This document shows, one piece after another, positions 22,406-31,270 of a DNA stretch of 33,210 nt. Position 1 is the first letter of the stretch. The number at the start of each line of letters is the position of its first letter. The DNA is from Streptomyces aurantiacus (GTDB taxonomy: Bacteria; Actinomycetota; Actinomycetes; Streptomycetales; Streptomycetaceae). The stretch lies in assembly GCF_001418335.1 (NCBI RefSeq), contig NZ_LIPP01000023.1, positions 1 to 33,210 on the forward strand, given 5' to 3'. The position numbers were made by a program, and so were the translations under genes. The notes beneath the pieces were generated by a model, which saw only the letters and a program-made list of their open reading frames with translations, did not search any database and was not told where the DNA came from.

Positions 22406-22423
22406 ACCGTCCCGAAGTAATCT
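22401..22423. promoter_or_regulatory. Perfect inverted repeat AGATTAC-9-GTAATCT
   Basis: A perfect 7-bp inverted repeat with a 9-bp spacer, about 30 bp upstream of the glycosyltransferase start. It abuts the KstR-like box. It could bind a second regulator or be two minus-strand -10-like TAATCT elements for the TetR gene. It is more AT-rich than its surroundings. Confidence 0.45.
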
Positions 22424-22454
22424 CGCAGAACGTGCTGGAAGAAGGGGGCCGAGA

Positions 22455-23999
22455 GTGACCCATGAGGCCATGGAGGCAGGCCTCCACGCGGGCTCGGCCA
22501 CCGACGCCGACCGACCGCTGCGCATCGCGCTCCTCACCTATAAAGGGAACCCGTTCTGCGGCGGCCAGGGTGTCTACGTGCGGCACCTCTCGCGCGAACT
22601 CGCCCGCCTGGGCCACCGGGTCGAGGTGATCGGGTCACAGCCGTACCCCGTGCTCGACGAGGTGCTCGACGCGGGCGGGAGCCTCGACGGGCTCTCCCTC
22701 ACCGAACTCCCCAGCCTCGACCTGTACCGCCACCCCGACCCCTTTCGCACCCCGCGGCGCGACGAGTTCCGCGACTGGATCGACGCCGTCGAGGTCGGCA
22801 CGATGTGGACCGGCGGCTTCCCCGAGCCGCTGACGTTCTCCCTGCGTGCCCGCCGCCATCTGCGCGCCCGACGCGGCGACTTCGACGTCGTGCACGACAA
22901 CCAGACGCTCGGATACGGGCTGCTGGGCGACGTGGGCGCCCCGCTGGTCACCACCATCCACCACCCCATCACGGTGGACCGGCAGTTGGAGCTGGACGCC
23001 GCCGAGGGCCACCGCAAACGGGCGTCGGTCCGCCGCTGGTACGCGTTCACGCGCATGCAGAAGCGCGTCGCGCGCCGCCTGCCGTCCGTGCTGACCGTCT
23101 CCGGCACCTCCCGCCAGGAGATCGTCGACCACCTCGGCGTACGGGACGAGCGGATCCACGTCGTCCACATCGGCGCCGACGCCGACCTCTTCTCGCCCGA
23201 CCCGTCCGTGCCGAAGGTGCCGGGCCGCATCGTCACGACGTCCAGCGCGGACGTCCCCCTCAAGGGCCTCGTCTTCCTCGTGGAGGCGCTCGCCAAGGTC
23301 CGGGCCGAGCACCCCGCGGCCCACCTCGTCGTCGTCGGCAGGCGCGCCGAGGACGGCCCGGTCGCCCAGCTCATCGAGCGGTACGGGCTCGACGGCGCTG
23401 TCGAGTTCGTGAAGGGCATCCCGGACGCGGAACTCGTCGACCTGGTCAGGTCCGCCGAAGTCGCCTGCGTCCCCTCCCTGTACGAGGGCTTCTCGCTGCC
23501 CGCCGCCGAAGCGATGGCGACCGGTACGCCCCTGGTGGCCACCACCGGCGGAGCCATCCCCGAGGTGACAGGACCGGACGGGGAGACCTGCCTGGCCGTC
23601 CCGCCCGGCGACGCGGGGGCACTGGCCGCAGGCCTGAGCAGGCTGCTGGGCGACCCCGGCCTTCGCGCGCGGCTCGGCTCGGCCGGCCGCGCGCGCGTGC
23701 TGGAACGGTTCACCTGGGCCCGCGCCGCGGAAGGCACGGTGGCCCGCTACCGCGAGGCGATCGCCGCCCACTCAGCGGGCGAGGCCCGGCGCCGCCCGGC
23801 GACCCGGCCCGGCGTTTCCACGGCTCCGGCCGCCGGCGGTTCCGCGACCCCTGCCTCCGACCACTCGGCGGCAGCACGGGCCGCGGGTGCGGCGTCCGCT
23901 CCGCCGGTGGACGCGGGGCCCGCCGCGTCCGCCGCCTCCGCCCCCGTGGACACGGCTCCCGTGGACACCCCTCACCGCGAAAGCAGGACCACGTGCTGA
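22455..23999 (+). CDS. GT4-type glycosyltransferase
   Basis: A 514-aa cytoplasmic glycosyltransferase of the GT-B fold. The N-terminal acceptor domain has LLTYKGNPFCGGQGVYVRHL and VVHDNQTLGYG. The C-terminal donor domain has VTTSSADVPLKGLVFLVEAL, VVVGRRAEDG and the family motif PSLYEGFSLPAAEAMATGTP (E-x7-E). The last 80 or so residues form a disordered Ala/Pro/Ser tail (VDTAPVDTP), unusual for the family. The GTG start at 22455 follows GAAGGGGG. It is first in an operon with the methyltransferase, whose GTG overlaps its stop. Acceptor and sugar are unknown; family members transfer nucleotide-activated sugars to lipid or glycan acceptors. Confidence 0.92.
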   Translation: MTHEAMEAGLHAGSATDADRPLRIALLTYKGNPFCGGQGVYVRHLSRELARLGHRVEVIGSQPYPVLDEVLDAGGSLDGLSLTELPSLDLYRHPDPFRTPRRDEFRDWIDAVEVGTMWTGGFPEPLTFSLRARRHLRARRGDFDVVHDNQTLGYGLLGDVGAPLVTTIHHPITVDRQLELDAAEGHRKRASVRRWYAFTRMQKRVARRLPSVLTVSGTSRQEIVDHLGVRDERIHVVHIGADADLFSPDPSVPKVPGRIVTTSSADVPLKGLVFLVEALAKVRAEHPAAHLVVVGRRAEDGPVAQLIERYGLDGAVEFVKGIPDAELVDLVRSAEVACVPSLYEGFSLPAAEAMATGTPLVATTGGAIPEVTGPDGETCLAVPPGDAGALAAGLSRLLGDPGLRARLGSAGRARVLERFTWARAAEGTVARYREAIAAHSAGEARRRPATRPGVSTAPAAGGSATPASDHSAAARAAGAASAPPVDAGPAASAASAPVDTAPVDTPHRESRTTC

Positions 24000-24736
24000 C
24001 CGTCGACTTCTCCCGGTTTCCGCTTGCCCCGGGGGACCGTGTGCTGGATCTCGGATGCGGGGCAGGACGCCACGCCTTCGAATGCTACCGGCGCGGCGCC
24101 CAGGTCGTCGCGCTGGACCAGAACGGCGAGGAGATCCGCGAGGTCGCCAAGTGGTTCGCCGCGATGAAGGAGGCGGGCGAGGCACCGGAGGGCGCCACCG
24201 CCACCGCGCTGGAGGGCGACGCGCTCCGCCTCCCCTTCCCCGACGAGTCGTTCGACGTCGTCATCATCTCCGAGGTGATGGAGCACATCCCGGACGACAA
24301 GGGCGTACTCGCCGAGATGGTCCGCGTACTGCGGCCGGGCGGGCGGATAGCGATCACCGTTCCGCGCTACGGGCCCGAGAAGGTCTGCTGGACGCTGTCG
24401 GACGCGTACCACGAGGTCGAGGGCGGCCACATCCGCATCTACCGGGCGGACGAGCTGCTCGGCAAGATCCGCGAGGCGGGCCTGCGGCCGTACGGCACGC
24501 ATCACGCCCACGCGCTGCACAGCCCCTACTGGTGGCTGAAGTGCGCGTTCGGCGTCGACAACGACAAGGTGCTGCCCGTGCGGGCGTACCACAAGCTCCT
24601 CGTCTGGGACATCATGAAGAAGCCCCTCGCGACCCGGGTCGCCGAGCAGGCGCTCAACCCGCTGATCGGCAAGAGCTTCGTGGCGTACGCGACCAAACCG
24701 CACCTGCCCGCGGCCGTCCTCACGGACGCTTCGTGA
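23993..24736 (+). CDS. Class I SAM-dependent methyltransferase
   Basis: A 247-aa methyltransferase. Motif I is VLDLGCGAGRHAFE, an acidic residue follows in VVALDQN, then ALRLPFPDESFDVVIISEVMEHI and LRPGGRIAITVP. These are typical of the Methyltransf_11/UbiE-like group. The last 80 residues (HAHALHSPYWWLKCAFG and YHKLLVWDIMKKP) are aromatic and may dock at the membrane or on a lipid acceptor. The GTG start overlaps the glycosyltransferase stop; its own stop overlaps the next GTG. The substrate is probably the product of the neighbouring glycosyltransferase, by inference from strict coupling. Confidence 0.92.
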   Translation: MLTVDFSRFPLAPGDRVLDLGCGAGRHAFECYRRGAQVVALDQNGEEIREVAKWFAAMKEAGEAPEGATATALEGDALRLPFPDESFDVVIISEVMEHIPDDKGVLAEMVRVLRPGGRIAITVPRYGPEKVCWTLSDAYHEVEGGHIRIYRADELLGKIREAGLRPYGTHHAHALHSPYWWLKCAFGVDNDKVLPVRAYHKLLVWDIMKKPLATRVAEQALNPLIGKSFVAYATKPHLPAAVLTDAS

Positions 24737-25803
24737 CGACTCCGCGTACCGAACACCTCGTCCTGACAGGGGTGCTCACCGCGGAAGAGGCCGCGCAGAC
24801 CGTGCAGGGCATCCTGGCGGTACAGCGCGCGGACGGCGCCATCCCGTGGTTCCGCGGTCACCACCTCGACCCGTGGGACCACACCGAGGCCGCCATGGCC
24901 CTGGACGCGGCCGGCGAACACGAGGCCGCCGACCGCGCGTACACGTGGCTGGCCCGGCATCAGAACAAGGACGGCTCCTGGTACGCGGCCTACGCCGACG
25001 GGGACGCGGCCGATGTCACCGACCGCGGGCGCGAGACCAACTTCTGCGCGTACATCGCGGTCGGCGTGTGGCACCACTACCTGGCGACCGGCGACGACAC
25101 CTTCCTTGACCGGATGTGGCCCTCGGTGGTCGTGGCGGTGGAGTTCGTCCTGGAACTCCAGCGGCCGGGCGGGCAGATCGGCTGGAAGCGCGAGGACGAC
25201 GGCACGGCCGTCGAGGACGCGCTGCTGACCGGGAGTTCGTCCGTCCACCACGCGCTGCGCTGCGCGCTCGCCATCGCCGAGGAGCGCGAGGAGCCGCAGC
25301 CCGACTGGGAGTTGGCGCTGGGCGCGCTGCGCCACGCGATCCGCCGCCATCCCGAACGGTTCCTCGACAAGGACCGCTACTCGATGGACTGGTACTACCC
25401 GGTGCTCGGCGGCGCGTTGACCGGCGCCGAGGCGAAGGAGCGCATCGAGCGCGACTGGGACCGTTTCGTCGTCCCGGGGCTCGGTGTGCGATGCGTGGTG
25501 CCCAACCCCTGGGTGACGGGCGGCGAATCGGCCGAACTCGCCCTGACCCTGTGGGCCGTGGGCGAGTCCGACCGTGCCCTGGAGATCCTGCAGTCGATCC
25601 AGCACCTGCGGGACCGGGCGTCGGGCCTGTACTGGACGGGTTACGTCTTCGACTCCAGGGCGATCTGGCCCGAGGAGCTCACCTCCTGGACGGCGGGCTC
25701 CCTCCTCCTCGCCGTCGCCGCTCTCGGCGGTGACGAGGCGACCTGCGCGGTCTTCAGCGGCGACCGCCTGCCGCTGGGCCTGGACCCCGACTGCTGCCAG
25801 TAG
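24733..25803 (+). CDS. Alpha/alpha-barrel protein (annotated in relatives as prenyltransferase)
   Basis: A 356-aa soluble protein with repeated helical-hairpin motifs: ILAVQRADGAIPWF, WLARHQNKDGSWYAAY, FVLELQRPGGQIGW, IQHLRDRASGLYWTGY. Conserved-looking acidic and aromatic groups (DPWDHTEAAMAL, YSMDWYYPVLGG, PEELTSWTAGSL) suggest an active or binding groove. There is no signal peptide. It lacks the DxDD motif of squalene cyclases and the zinc ligands of protein prenyltransferases, so the usual name may mislead; a glycan-acting (alpha/alpha)6 enzyme is equally possible. It is third in the coupled operon (GTGA overlap). Confidence 0.88.
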   Translation: MTTPRTEHLVLTGVLTAEEAAQTVQGILAVQRADGAIPWFRGHHLDPWDHTEAAMALDAAGEHEAADRAYTWLARHQNKDGSWYAAYADGDAADVTDRGRETNFCAYIAVGVWHHYLATGDDTFLDRMWPSVVVAVEFVLELQRPGGQIGWKREDDGTAVEDALLTGSSSVHHALRCALAIAEEREEPQPDWELALGALRHAIRRHPERFLDKDRYSMDWYYPVLGGALTGAEAKERIERDWDRFVVPGLGVRCVVPNPWVTGGESAELALTLWAVGESDRALEILQSIQHLRDRASGLYWTGYVFDSRAIWPEELTSWTAGSLLLAVAALGGDEATCAVFSGDRLPLGLDPDCCQ

Positions 25804-25839
25804 GACCAGTAGGTCTGTCAGCCTGACGGCAGTAGGGGC

Positions 25840-26133
25840 TCAGTGGCGGTGTACGCGGTTGGCGATCGCGTGTCCGACGAAGAGGTAGACGACGGCTGCG
25901 AGACCGTAGCCCGCGACGACCCGTGCCCACTGCTCGTCGAACGTGAACAGGTCGTGCGACCAGCCGGCGAGCCAGCGGGCCGCGTCATGGATGAACTGGA
26001 CGAAGTCGTTGCCCGGGTTGGCGTCCAGCAGGTACATCAGGATCCAGAGGCCGAGGATGACGGCCATGATGTCGGCAACGATCGCGACGACCGTCCCGGC
26101 TTGATTGGAACCGTTGCGATATCGAGGGGACAT
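25840..26133 (-). CDS. Small two-helix membrane protein
   Basis: A 97-aa protein starting M-S-P-R-Y-R-N, with two transmembrane helices (VVAIVADIMAVILGLWILMYLL and VVAGYGLAAVVYLFVGHAIA) joined by an extracellular loop. An in-frame ATG at 26217 would add a non-hydrophobic extension; the 26133 start is preferred because the membrane part begins shortly after. No family function is known to me. It is convergent with the barrel gene. Confidence 0.75.
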   Translation of the reverse strand: MSPRYRNGSNQAGTVVAIVADIMAVILGLWILMYLLDANPGNDFVQFIHDAARWLAGWSHDLFTFDEQWARVVAGYGLAAVVYLFVGHAIANRVHRH

Positions 26134-26325
26134 GCCATCCGGGTAGCCCTTGAATCCGGTATGAAACCAGGCAGGCGGACCGGCCCGGAGTGAAGGGCGT
26201 GTCGCGGGTCTCCTCATGATGGTTCGTCGGCCCTTACCCTGAAGTTCAACTGCCGTTGTCCGTGGGGTGGTTCGGCGGTTGAAGCGGCCACCGACGATCC
26301 TGTCCCACCGTAGGGGGAGACGCCG

Positions 26326-27666
26326 GTGCCCGCGAACAGAGCCGAAAGACCCACCGGATCAGCGAGAGCAGCGAGAGCAGCGCGATCCGCCGGATCAACC
26401 AGTTCCGCCAATTCCGTCCGACCTGCCGGGTCGGACCCGCCCGCCGGACCGGTCCGACCCGTCGGTTCCCCCGGGGAGGAACCCCGGCTGGCCGTCAGCG
26501 GTCCCGTACGAAGTCGGCTGCACCGCACGCTGGCCCTCGTACTGCCCGTCCCCGTCGTCGGCCTCGTCCTGCTCCTGGCGTCCGGCCATCTGACGCTGCC
26601 GCTCGACCGGGTCGTCACCATCGAGGCGAAGATGGCCTCCAAGCGGGACTTCTTCGAGGACCCCGGTGTCCGGCGCATCCTCATGGAGCACGGTTTCCGG
26701 GTGCACATCACGAACATGGGCTCCCGGGACATCGCCACCCAGGACGTCGCGGGGTACGACGTCGTCTTCCCCTCCGGACAGCCCGCCGCGGACCTGATCA
26801 CCCGCGAACGCGCGAAGGCCGGCCACCCCGTCCTCACCTACCGGCCCTTCGTCAGCCCCATCGTCCTCGCCACGTACCGGGAGTACGCCGAGACGCTGAG
26901 GGACGCCGGAATCGCCGAGCCCCAACGGGGCGGTGCCTCCGCTCCGCTGTACTACACGCTCGACATGGACAAGTTCCTGCAGCAGACCAGGCAGGGCAAG
27001 CGGTGGAAGGACCTCGGGATAAAGAAGCACGGCGTGGACAACGGCAACAAGATCCTCGCCCAGACCTCCGACGTCTGCGATTCCAACTCCGGCGGCACCT
27101 ACCTCGGCCTCGTCTCCTTCGTGTGGCACGGCAACGACGCCCCGAACAGCGGCAAGGAGGCCGACAAGTACGCCCGTGACATCAAGGACCTGCTCATCGA
27201 ACAGGGACTGCCGGGCTCCGAGCGCGCCGAGACCTACCTGTCCGTGGACGGCAAGAGCATCGCCCCGATCTCGGTGATCTACGAGCACCAGTACCTGGCC
27301 CACCAGATCCGGTACGAGGCCACGCACGGCAAGCCGGACGACGGACGCGTCCTGCTCTACCCCTCGACCCGCTTCGTCACCGAACCCCAGCTCGTCGCCC
27401 TCTCCGACGACGGCGAACGGCTCGGCGAACTGGTCCTTGAGGAACCCGAACTACAGCACAAGGCGATGGAGTTGGGCTTTCGCGTCCGGGACGCCACCAG
27501 CGACTCGACCAGTGCCCAGCTGGCGGCCTTTCTGGCGGACCGCGGCATCCAGGTGCCCGTCACCTCGGCCGACGACACCAAGGCCGTACTCCCGCGACTG
27601 CCCCTCCTGGAGCGCATGATCCAGGCCGTCGGCGAGTGCCCGCCGTCCCAGAAGGGCGCCCAGTGA
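26326..27666 (+). CDS. Membrane-anchored binding-protein-like extracellular protein
   Basis: A 446-aa protein starting at GTG 26326 with GGGGGAG upstream. The first 65 residues are Ala/Arg/Ser/Pro-rich and cytoplasmic. One transmembrane helix (ALVLPVPVVGLVLLLASG) follows, then a long extracellular domain with mixed alpha/beta pattern (VTIEAKMASKRDFFED, GYDVVFPSGQPAADL, VDGKSIAPISVIYEHQYL). The pattern resembles periplasmic-binding-protein-like folds, but no transporter permease is nearby and I do not recognise a named family. Its stop overlaps the GTG of the VWA gene, so the two are coupled. The promoter lies in 26134-26325, where no clear elements were seen. Confidence 0.8.
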   Translation: MPANRAERPTGSARAARAARSAGSTSSANSVRPAGSDPPAGPVRPVGSPGEEPRLAVSGPVRSRLHRTLALVLPVPVVGLVLLLASGHLTLPLDRVVTIEAKMASKRDFFEDPGVRRILMEHGFRVHITNMGSRDIATQDVAGYDVVFPSGQPAADLITRERAKAGHPVLTYRPFVSPIVLATYREYAETLRDAGIAEPQRGGASAPLYYTLDMDKFLQQTRQGKRWKDLGIKKHGVDNGNKILAQTSDVCDSNSGGTYLGLVSFVWHGNDAPNSGKEADKYARDIKDLLIEQGLPGSERAETYLSVDGKSIAPISVIYEHQYLAHQIRYEATHGKPDDGRVLLYPSTRFVTEPQLVALSDDGERLGELVLEEPELQHKAMELGFRVRDATSDSTSAQLAAFLADRGIQVPVTSADDTKAVLPRLPLLERMIQAVGECPPSQKGAQ

Positions 27667-29285
27667 GACGCCGACGGGGCACCCTGACGCTGCGTCCTGC
27701 CCTGCCCTTCACCCTGGCTCTCACCCTCACCCTCACCTTCACCCTGGCCCTGACCGCCGCCTGCTCGGGCGACGACCAGGACCGGACCACCCTGCGGGTC
27801 CTCGCAGGGCCCGACCTCGCCGTACTGGAGCCGCTGCTCGACGAGCTGAGGTCCGAGACCGGCGTGGAGCTCGACATGGACTACCGGGCCGACGCCGACA
27901 CCGGCGAGGCGCTGGCCGCCACCGGGAAGAGTGGTGGCGGGCACGAGCTGGCCTGGCTCTCCACCGACCGCTCCTTCCGGCTCAGCCACAAGGACACCGC
28001 CCGGGGAATGCTCCGCACCCCGACCATGCTCTCGCCGGTCGTCATCGGCCTGCGCCCGGACGCGGCACGCGAGCTGCGTACCGACTCCAAGGCTGATCGG
28101 CTCAGTTGGGCGGACATCGCCGACGGCGCCGCCACCGGCACCGTACGCTTCGGCATGGCCGACCCCCGGCAGACGGGCACCGGCCTCGCCGCACTCGTCG
28201 GCGTCGCCACCGCGGCGGCCGGCACCGGGGGAGCCCTGCGCGAGGACGACGTCTCCTGCGACCGCCTGCGCGGCTTCCGCTCCGGACAGCGGCTCACCGC
28301 GGCTTCCACCCGCGACCTGCTCGACGACTTCGTCGACCACCCCGGCACGGCGAACGCGCTCATCTCCTACGAGTCCGACCTGCTCGCCCTCAACTCCGGC
28401 GGCCGGTTGACGGAGAAGGAGAAGCTGGAGATCGTGCGCCCCGAGGACGGCACGGTCCTCGCCGACTTCCCGCTGCTCCTGCTCGACCCGGACCGGCGGG
28501 CCGCGTACGACAAGGTCGTGGAGTGGCTGCGGCGGGACTCCGTACAGCAGAAGATCATGAGGACGGCACTGCGGCGCCCGGTGAACGCCTCGGTCGCCAG
28601 GGAGGGACAACTGCGCGCGCCGCTCGGCAACGCGCTCTACTTCCCCGACCGGCAGGCCGTCCTGAAGCGTTTGCTGGACGACTACGGCGATCCGCGCCGC
28701 CGCATCGGGGACCAGGTCATCTTCCTGCTCGACTTCTCCGGGTCGATGCGCGGCGCCCGCATGGCGGAGCTGCGGGCGGCCTTCGCCGACCTCAGCGGCG
28801 CGGACTCCTCGGCGACGGGCGGGTTCGCGCGGTTCTACCAGGGCGAGCGGCTGACCGTCGTACGGTTCGGCGGGCGGGTACTGGAGGAGCGGACCGTCAC
28901 CGTCCGCGGACAGCGCGACCTCACCACCCTCGCCGACGTCGTCGCGCGCGGCGGCTACGGCGACGCGACCGCCGTGTGGACCGCGCTCGACCACGGCTAC
29001 CGAACGGCGTCGGCCGCGGTGGCCGACGAACCCGAACGCGCCGTCTCCATCGTGCTGATGACGGACGGAGAGAACAACGCGGGCCTCGCGTACGAGGAGT
29101 TCGTACGCCGCTACGAGGCGCGGCCCGCCGAGACCCGTACCGCGGTCCACACCTACCCCGTGCACTTCGGCGAGGCCGACGCCGGGGCACTGCGGCGCGC
29201 CGCGGCGAAGACGGGTGGGCACATGGTGGACGCGCGGGACTCATCCCTTTCCGAGGCGTTCAAGGAGATCCGTGGCTGTCGTTGA
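27663..29285 (+). CDS. Lipoprotein with binding-protein-like and VWA domains
   Basis: A 540-aa lipoprotein. The signal peptide is an almost pure Leu/Thr repeat ending in the lipobox LTAAC. Residues about 35-330 look like an extracellular solute-binding domain (TLRVLAGPDLAVLEPLLDEL, FGMADPRQTGTGLAALVG, ALISYESDLLAL). Residues about 350-540 are a VWA domain with MIDAS DFSGS (D357-x-S-x-S361) and the second metal loop MTDGENN (D468). The combination of a binding domain with VWA on the outer face suggests metal-dependent protein contact with its membrane-anchored neighbours. The GTG start overlaps the preceding stop; the downstream GTG lies 14 nt inside its 3' end. Confidence 0.87.
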   Translation: MRRRRGTLTLRPALPFTLALTLTLTFTLALTAACSGDDQDRTTLRVLAGPDLAVLEPLLDELRSETGVELDMDYRADADTGEALAATGKSGGGHELAWLSTDRSFRLSHKDTARGMLRTPTMLSPVVIGLRPDAARELRTDSKADRLSWADIADGAATGTVRFGMADPRQTGTGLAALVGVATAAAGTGGALREDDVSCDRLRGFRSGQRLTAASTRDLLDDFVDHPGTANALISYESDLLALNSGGRLTEKEKLEIVRPEDGTVLADFPLLLLDPDRRAAYDKVVEWLRRDSVQQKIMRTALRRPVNASVAREGQLRAPLGNALYFPDRQAVLKRLLDDYGDPRRRIGDQVIFLLDFSGSMRGARMAELRAAFADLSGADSSATGGFARFYQGERLTVVRFGGRVLEERTVTVRGQRDLTTLADVVARGGYGDATAVWTALDHGYRTASAAVADEPERAVSIVLMTDGENNAGLAYEEFVRRYEARPAETRTAVHTYPVHFGEADAGALRRAAAKTGGHMVDARDSSLSEAFKEIRGCR

Positions 29286-30030
29286 CGCGCAGTGGTGGGG
29301 TGTGTGGTGGCCGTGGATGACGGTGTGGCTCGTCACCGCCGCCGGTCTGGTGACGCTCGGGGCCGTGCTGGTGCGGCACGTCCGCGCGCGCAGAAAGGGG
29401 ACCGTGGGGCAGCGGTCCGCGTACAGCGTCTGCTTCTACCTGGACGAGAAGGCGGTGATGGACCTCTACCGGATCGGCAACTACAGCGCGGCCCTGGAGC
29501 AGGCGGTCGAGCACCGCACCAACGTCGCCACCAGCGTGGGCCTGGTGGGCAGGCTGCTGCCGTGGACCGTCAAGGCCAACCGGGACGTCTCCCAGGAGAA
29601 GTTCAGCAGCTATGTGCAGAAGAGCGAGCCGATCTCCGTGATCGGGATGCTCATGGACGCCTTCGAGCGGGCCGACGTCATCGTCCACGCGGACCTGCGC
29701 TCGGGGGACGTCACCCCGAACCGCGCGCTCGCCGAGGCCCTCGGCCCCGACGCCGGCCGGGGCGGTGTGGCGCTCAGCGACATCGAGGAGTTCGTCTCGG
29801 TCCGCGGCCGTTTCCTGGTGGAGTCGGAGACCGCGGAGGAGATCGTGCTGCGCGCCCCGTACGGCGATCCCGGGCAGCCCGCCCACGTCCGCGTCACCTG
29901 CGCGGCCGGCGGCCTGCGCAACGAACGCCTCAACAACGGCACCTTCCAGGCCCGCTGCCTCGGCAAGATGACCGGTTGGAGAACAGAGAGCAGAGAGGTG
30001 ACCCTGGAGGCGATAGCCATCTTCCGCTGA
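29272..30030 (+). CDS. Membrane-anchored YLDE-motif protein of unknown function
   Basis: A 252-aa protein. A short Trp-rich N-terminus (WWGVWWPW) leads to a transmembrane helix (about residues 16-35), a basic stretch, and a cytoplasmic domain of about 210 residues beginning SVCFYLDEKAVMDLYRIG and containing SEPISVIGMLMDAF. The opening YLDE...V..LY resembles DUF6414-type proteins, but I could not verify this. The GTG start lies inside the VWA gene with AAGGAG 5 nt upstream, so expression is coupled. It is the third member of the trio and puts a cytoplasmic domain opposite two extracellular partners, which suggests transmembrane signalling. Confidence 0.8.
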   Translation: MAVVDAQWWGVWWPWMTVWLVTAAGLVTLGAVLVRHVRARRKGTVGQRSAYSVCFYLDEKAVMDLYRIGNYSAALEQAVEHRTNVATSVGLVGRLLPWTVKANRDVSQEKFSSYVQKSEPISVIGMLMDAFERADVIVHADLRSGDVTPNRALAEALGPDAGRGGVALSDIEEFVSVRGRFLVESETAEEIVLRAPYGDPGQPAHVRVTCAAGGLRNERLNNGTFQARCLGKMTGWRTESREVTLEAIAIFR

Positions 30031-30048
30031 CAACCGCCACACACTGAG

Positions 30049-30077
30049 GCGCCCCAAAGGGGCGCGGGGAACTGCGC
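30049..30077. terminator. Hairpin and inverted copy of the dispersed repeat
   Basis: A perfect 7-bp stem GCGCCCC-AAA-GGGGCGC (30049-30065) runs into AGGGGCGCGGGGAACTGCGC (30058-30077), the inverse of the repeat near 7862. It lies between convergent genes and probably ends transcription from the left. No T run follows. Confidence 0.6.
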
Positions 30078-30136
30078 GCCCAGCCACGACGCGCCCGCAG
30101 GCGAATCGCTGCCCGACCAAGCGGAGCGCTGCGCGC

Positions 30137-31144
30137 TCAATTCAGCTCGGCCAGCGTCCGCAGCGTGTGAGGGTCCGGCGACAGCAGAAGCAGGTCGGTC
30201 ACCGGCCCCTTGCGCCACAACTCCAGGCGTTCCGCGATCCGTTCGCGCGGCCCGACCAGCGAGATCTCGTCGGCGAAAGCATCCGGCACGGCGAGCACGG
30301 CCTCCTCGCGACGGCCCGCCAGGAACAGTTCCTGGATGCGACGGGCCGCCTCCTCGAAGCCCATCCGCGCCATCAGGTCGGCGTGGAAGTTGCGTGCCGC
30401 GTGCCCCATGCCGCCGATGTAGAAGCCGAGCATCGCCTTCACGGGGAGCAGCCCCTCGGCGACGTCGTCGCAGACCTTCGCGTGGGCCATGGGCGCGACG
30501 AGGAAGCCCTCGGGAGCCGCGCCGAGGGAGGCCTCGTACACGTCCGTCCGCATCGGCGACCAGTACAGCGGAAGCCAGCCGTCCGCGATCCGGGTGGTCT
30601 GGGCGATGTTCTTCGGCCCCTCGGCCCCCAGCAGGACCGGCAGTTCGGAGCGGAGCGGATGCGTGATGGGCTTGAGGGCCTTGCCGAGCCCCGTACCGTC
30701 GGCGCCCCGGTACGGATGCGAGTGGAAGCGCCCGTCCAGCTCGACCGGGCCCTCGCGCCGCAGCACCTGCCGTACGACATCGACGTACTCACGGGTCGCG
30801 GTGAGCGGCGACTTCGGGAACGGACGCCCGTACCAGCCCTCGACGACCTGCGGCCCCGAAAGCCCGAGGCCGAGCATCATGCGCCCGCCCGAGAGGTGGT
30901 CGAGGGTGAGCGCGTGCATCGCGGTCGTGGTGGGGGAGCGGGCCGCCATCTGGGCAATCGCCGTGCCCAGCTTGATCGTTGAGGTCTGGGCGGCGATCCA
31001 GGTCAGCGGGGTGAAGACGTCCGAGCCCCATGACTCGGCGGTCCACACCGAGTCGTAACCGAGCCGCTCCGCCTCCCGCGCCAGGGGCACATGGTCGGGC
31101 GAGGGGCCGCGACCCCAGTAGCCGAGGGCGAGTCCGAGCCGCAT
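30137..31144 (-). CDS. LLM class F420-dependent oxidoreductase
   Basis: A 335-aa luciferase-like monooxygenase-fold protein. It begins MRLGLALGYWG and contains LAREAERLGYDSVWTAESWGSDVFTPL, LDHLSGGRMMLGLGLSGPQVVEGWYG and VLLGAEGPKN, typical of actinobacterial F420-dependent reductases. It probably transfers hydride from reduced F420 (FMN is less likely) to an unknown substrate. AGGAG precedes the ATG by 7 nt. It is a single gene with its own upstream region. Confidence 0.93.
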   Translation of the reverse strand: MRLGLALGYWGRGPSPDHVPLAREAERLGYDSVWTAESWGSDVFTPLTWIAAQTSTIKLGTAIAQMAARSPTTTAMHALTLDHLSGGRMMLGLGLSGPQVVEGWYGRPFPKSPLTATREYVDVVRQVLRREGPVELDGRFHSHPYRGADGTGLGKALKPITHPLRSELPVLLGAEGPKNIAQTTRIADGWLPLYWSPMRTDVYEASLGAAPEGFLVAPMAHAKVCDDVAEGLLPVKAMLGFYIGGMGHAARNFHADLMARMGFEEAARRIQELFLAGRREEAVLAVPDAFADEISLVGPRERIAERLELWRKGPVTDLLLLSPDPHTLRTLAELN

Positions 31145-31174
31145 ACACCACTCCTGACGGTCAGTCAGCTGACA

Positions 31175-31207
31175 GGGGGCCGGGCCGACTGTACGGGAAC
31201 GGCCCCC
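31175..31207 (-). terminator. Long inverted repeat after the DUF5336 gene
   Basis: GGGGGCCG (31175-31182) and CGGCCCCC (31200-31207) form a perfect 8-bp stem around a 17-nt loop, 64 bp downstream of the DUF5336 stop. It lacks a U tract. Between it and the LLM gene start is a small palindrome GTCAG-TCAG-CTGAC (31160-31173), a possible operator for the LLM gene. Confidence 0.4.
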
Positions 31208-31270
31208 CACCCGGAAGAGCTCCGAAGAGCACCTTGGGCGGAGGGCCGTGCAGGACCGGCGGCAGCGGGG

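Noticed and set aside
25804..25839. Terminator between the barrel gene and the small membrane protein
   Set aside because: Only a 5-bp GTCAG-c-CTGAC repeat is present, too short to support a call.
27357..29222. A 621-aa minus-strand frame opposite the VWA lipoprotein
   Set aside because: Antisense shadow without motifs; the plus-strand frame has a lipobox and a complete MIDAS.
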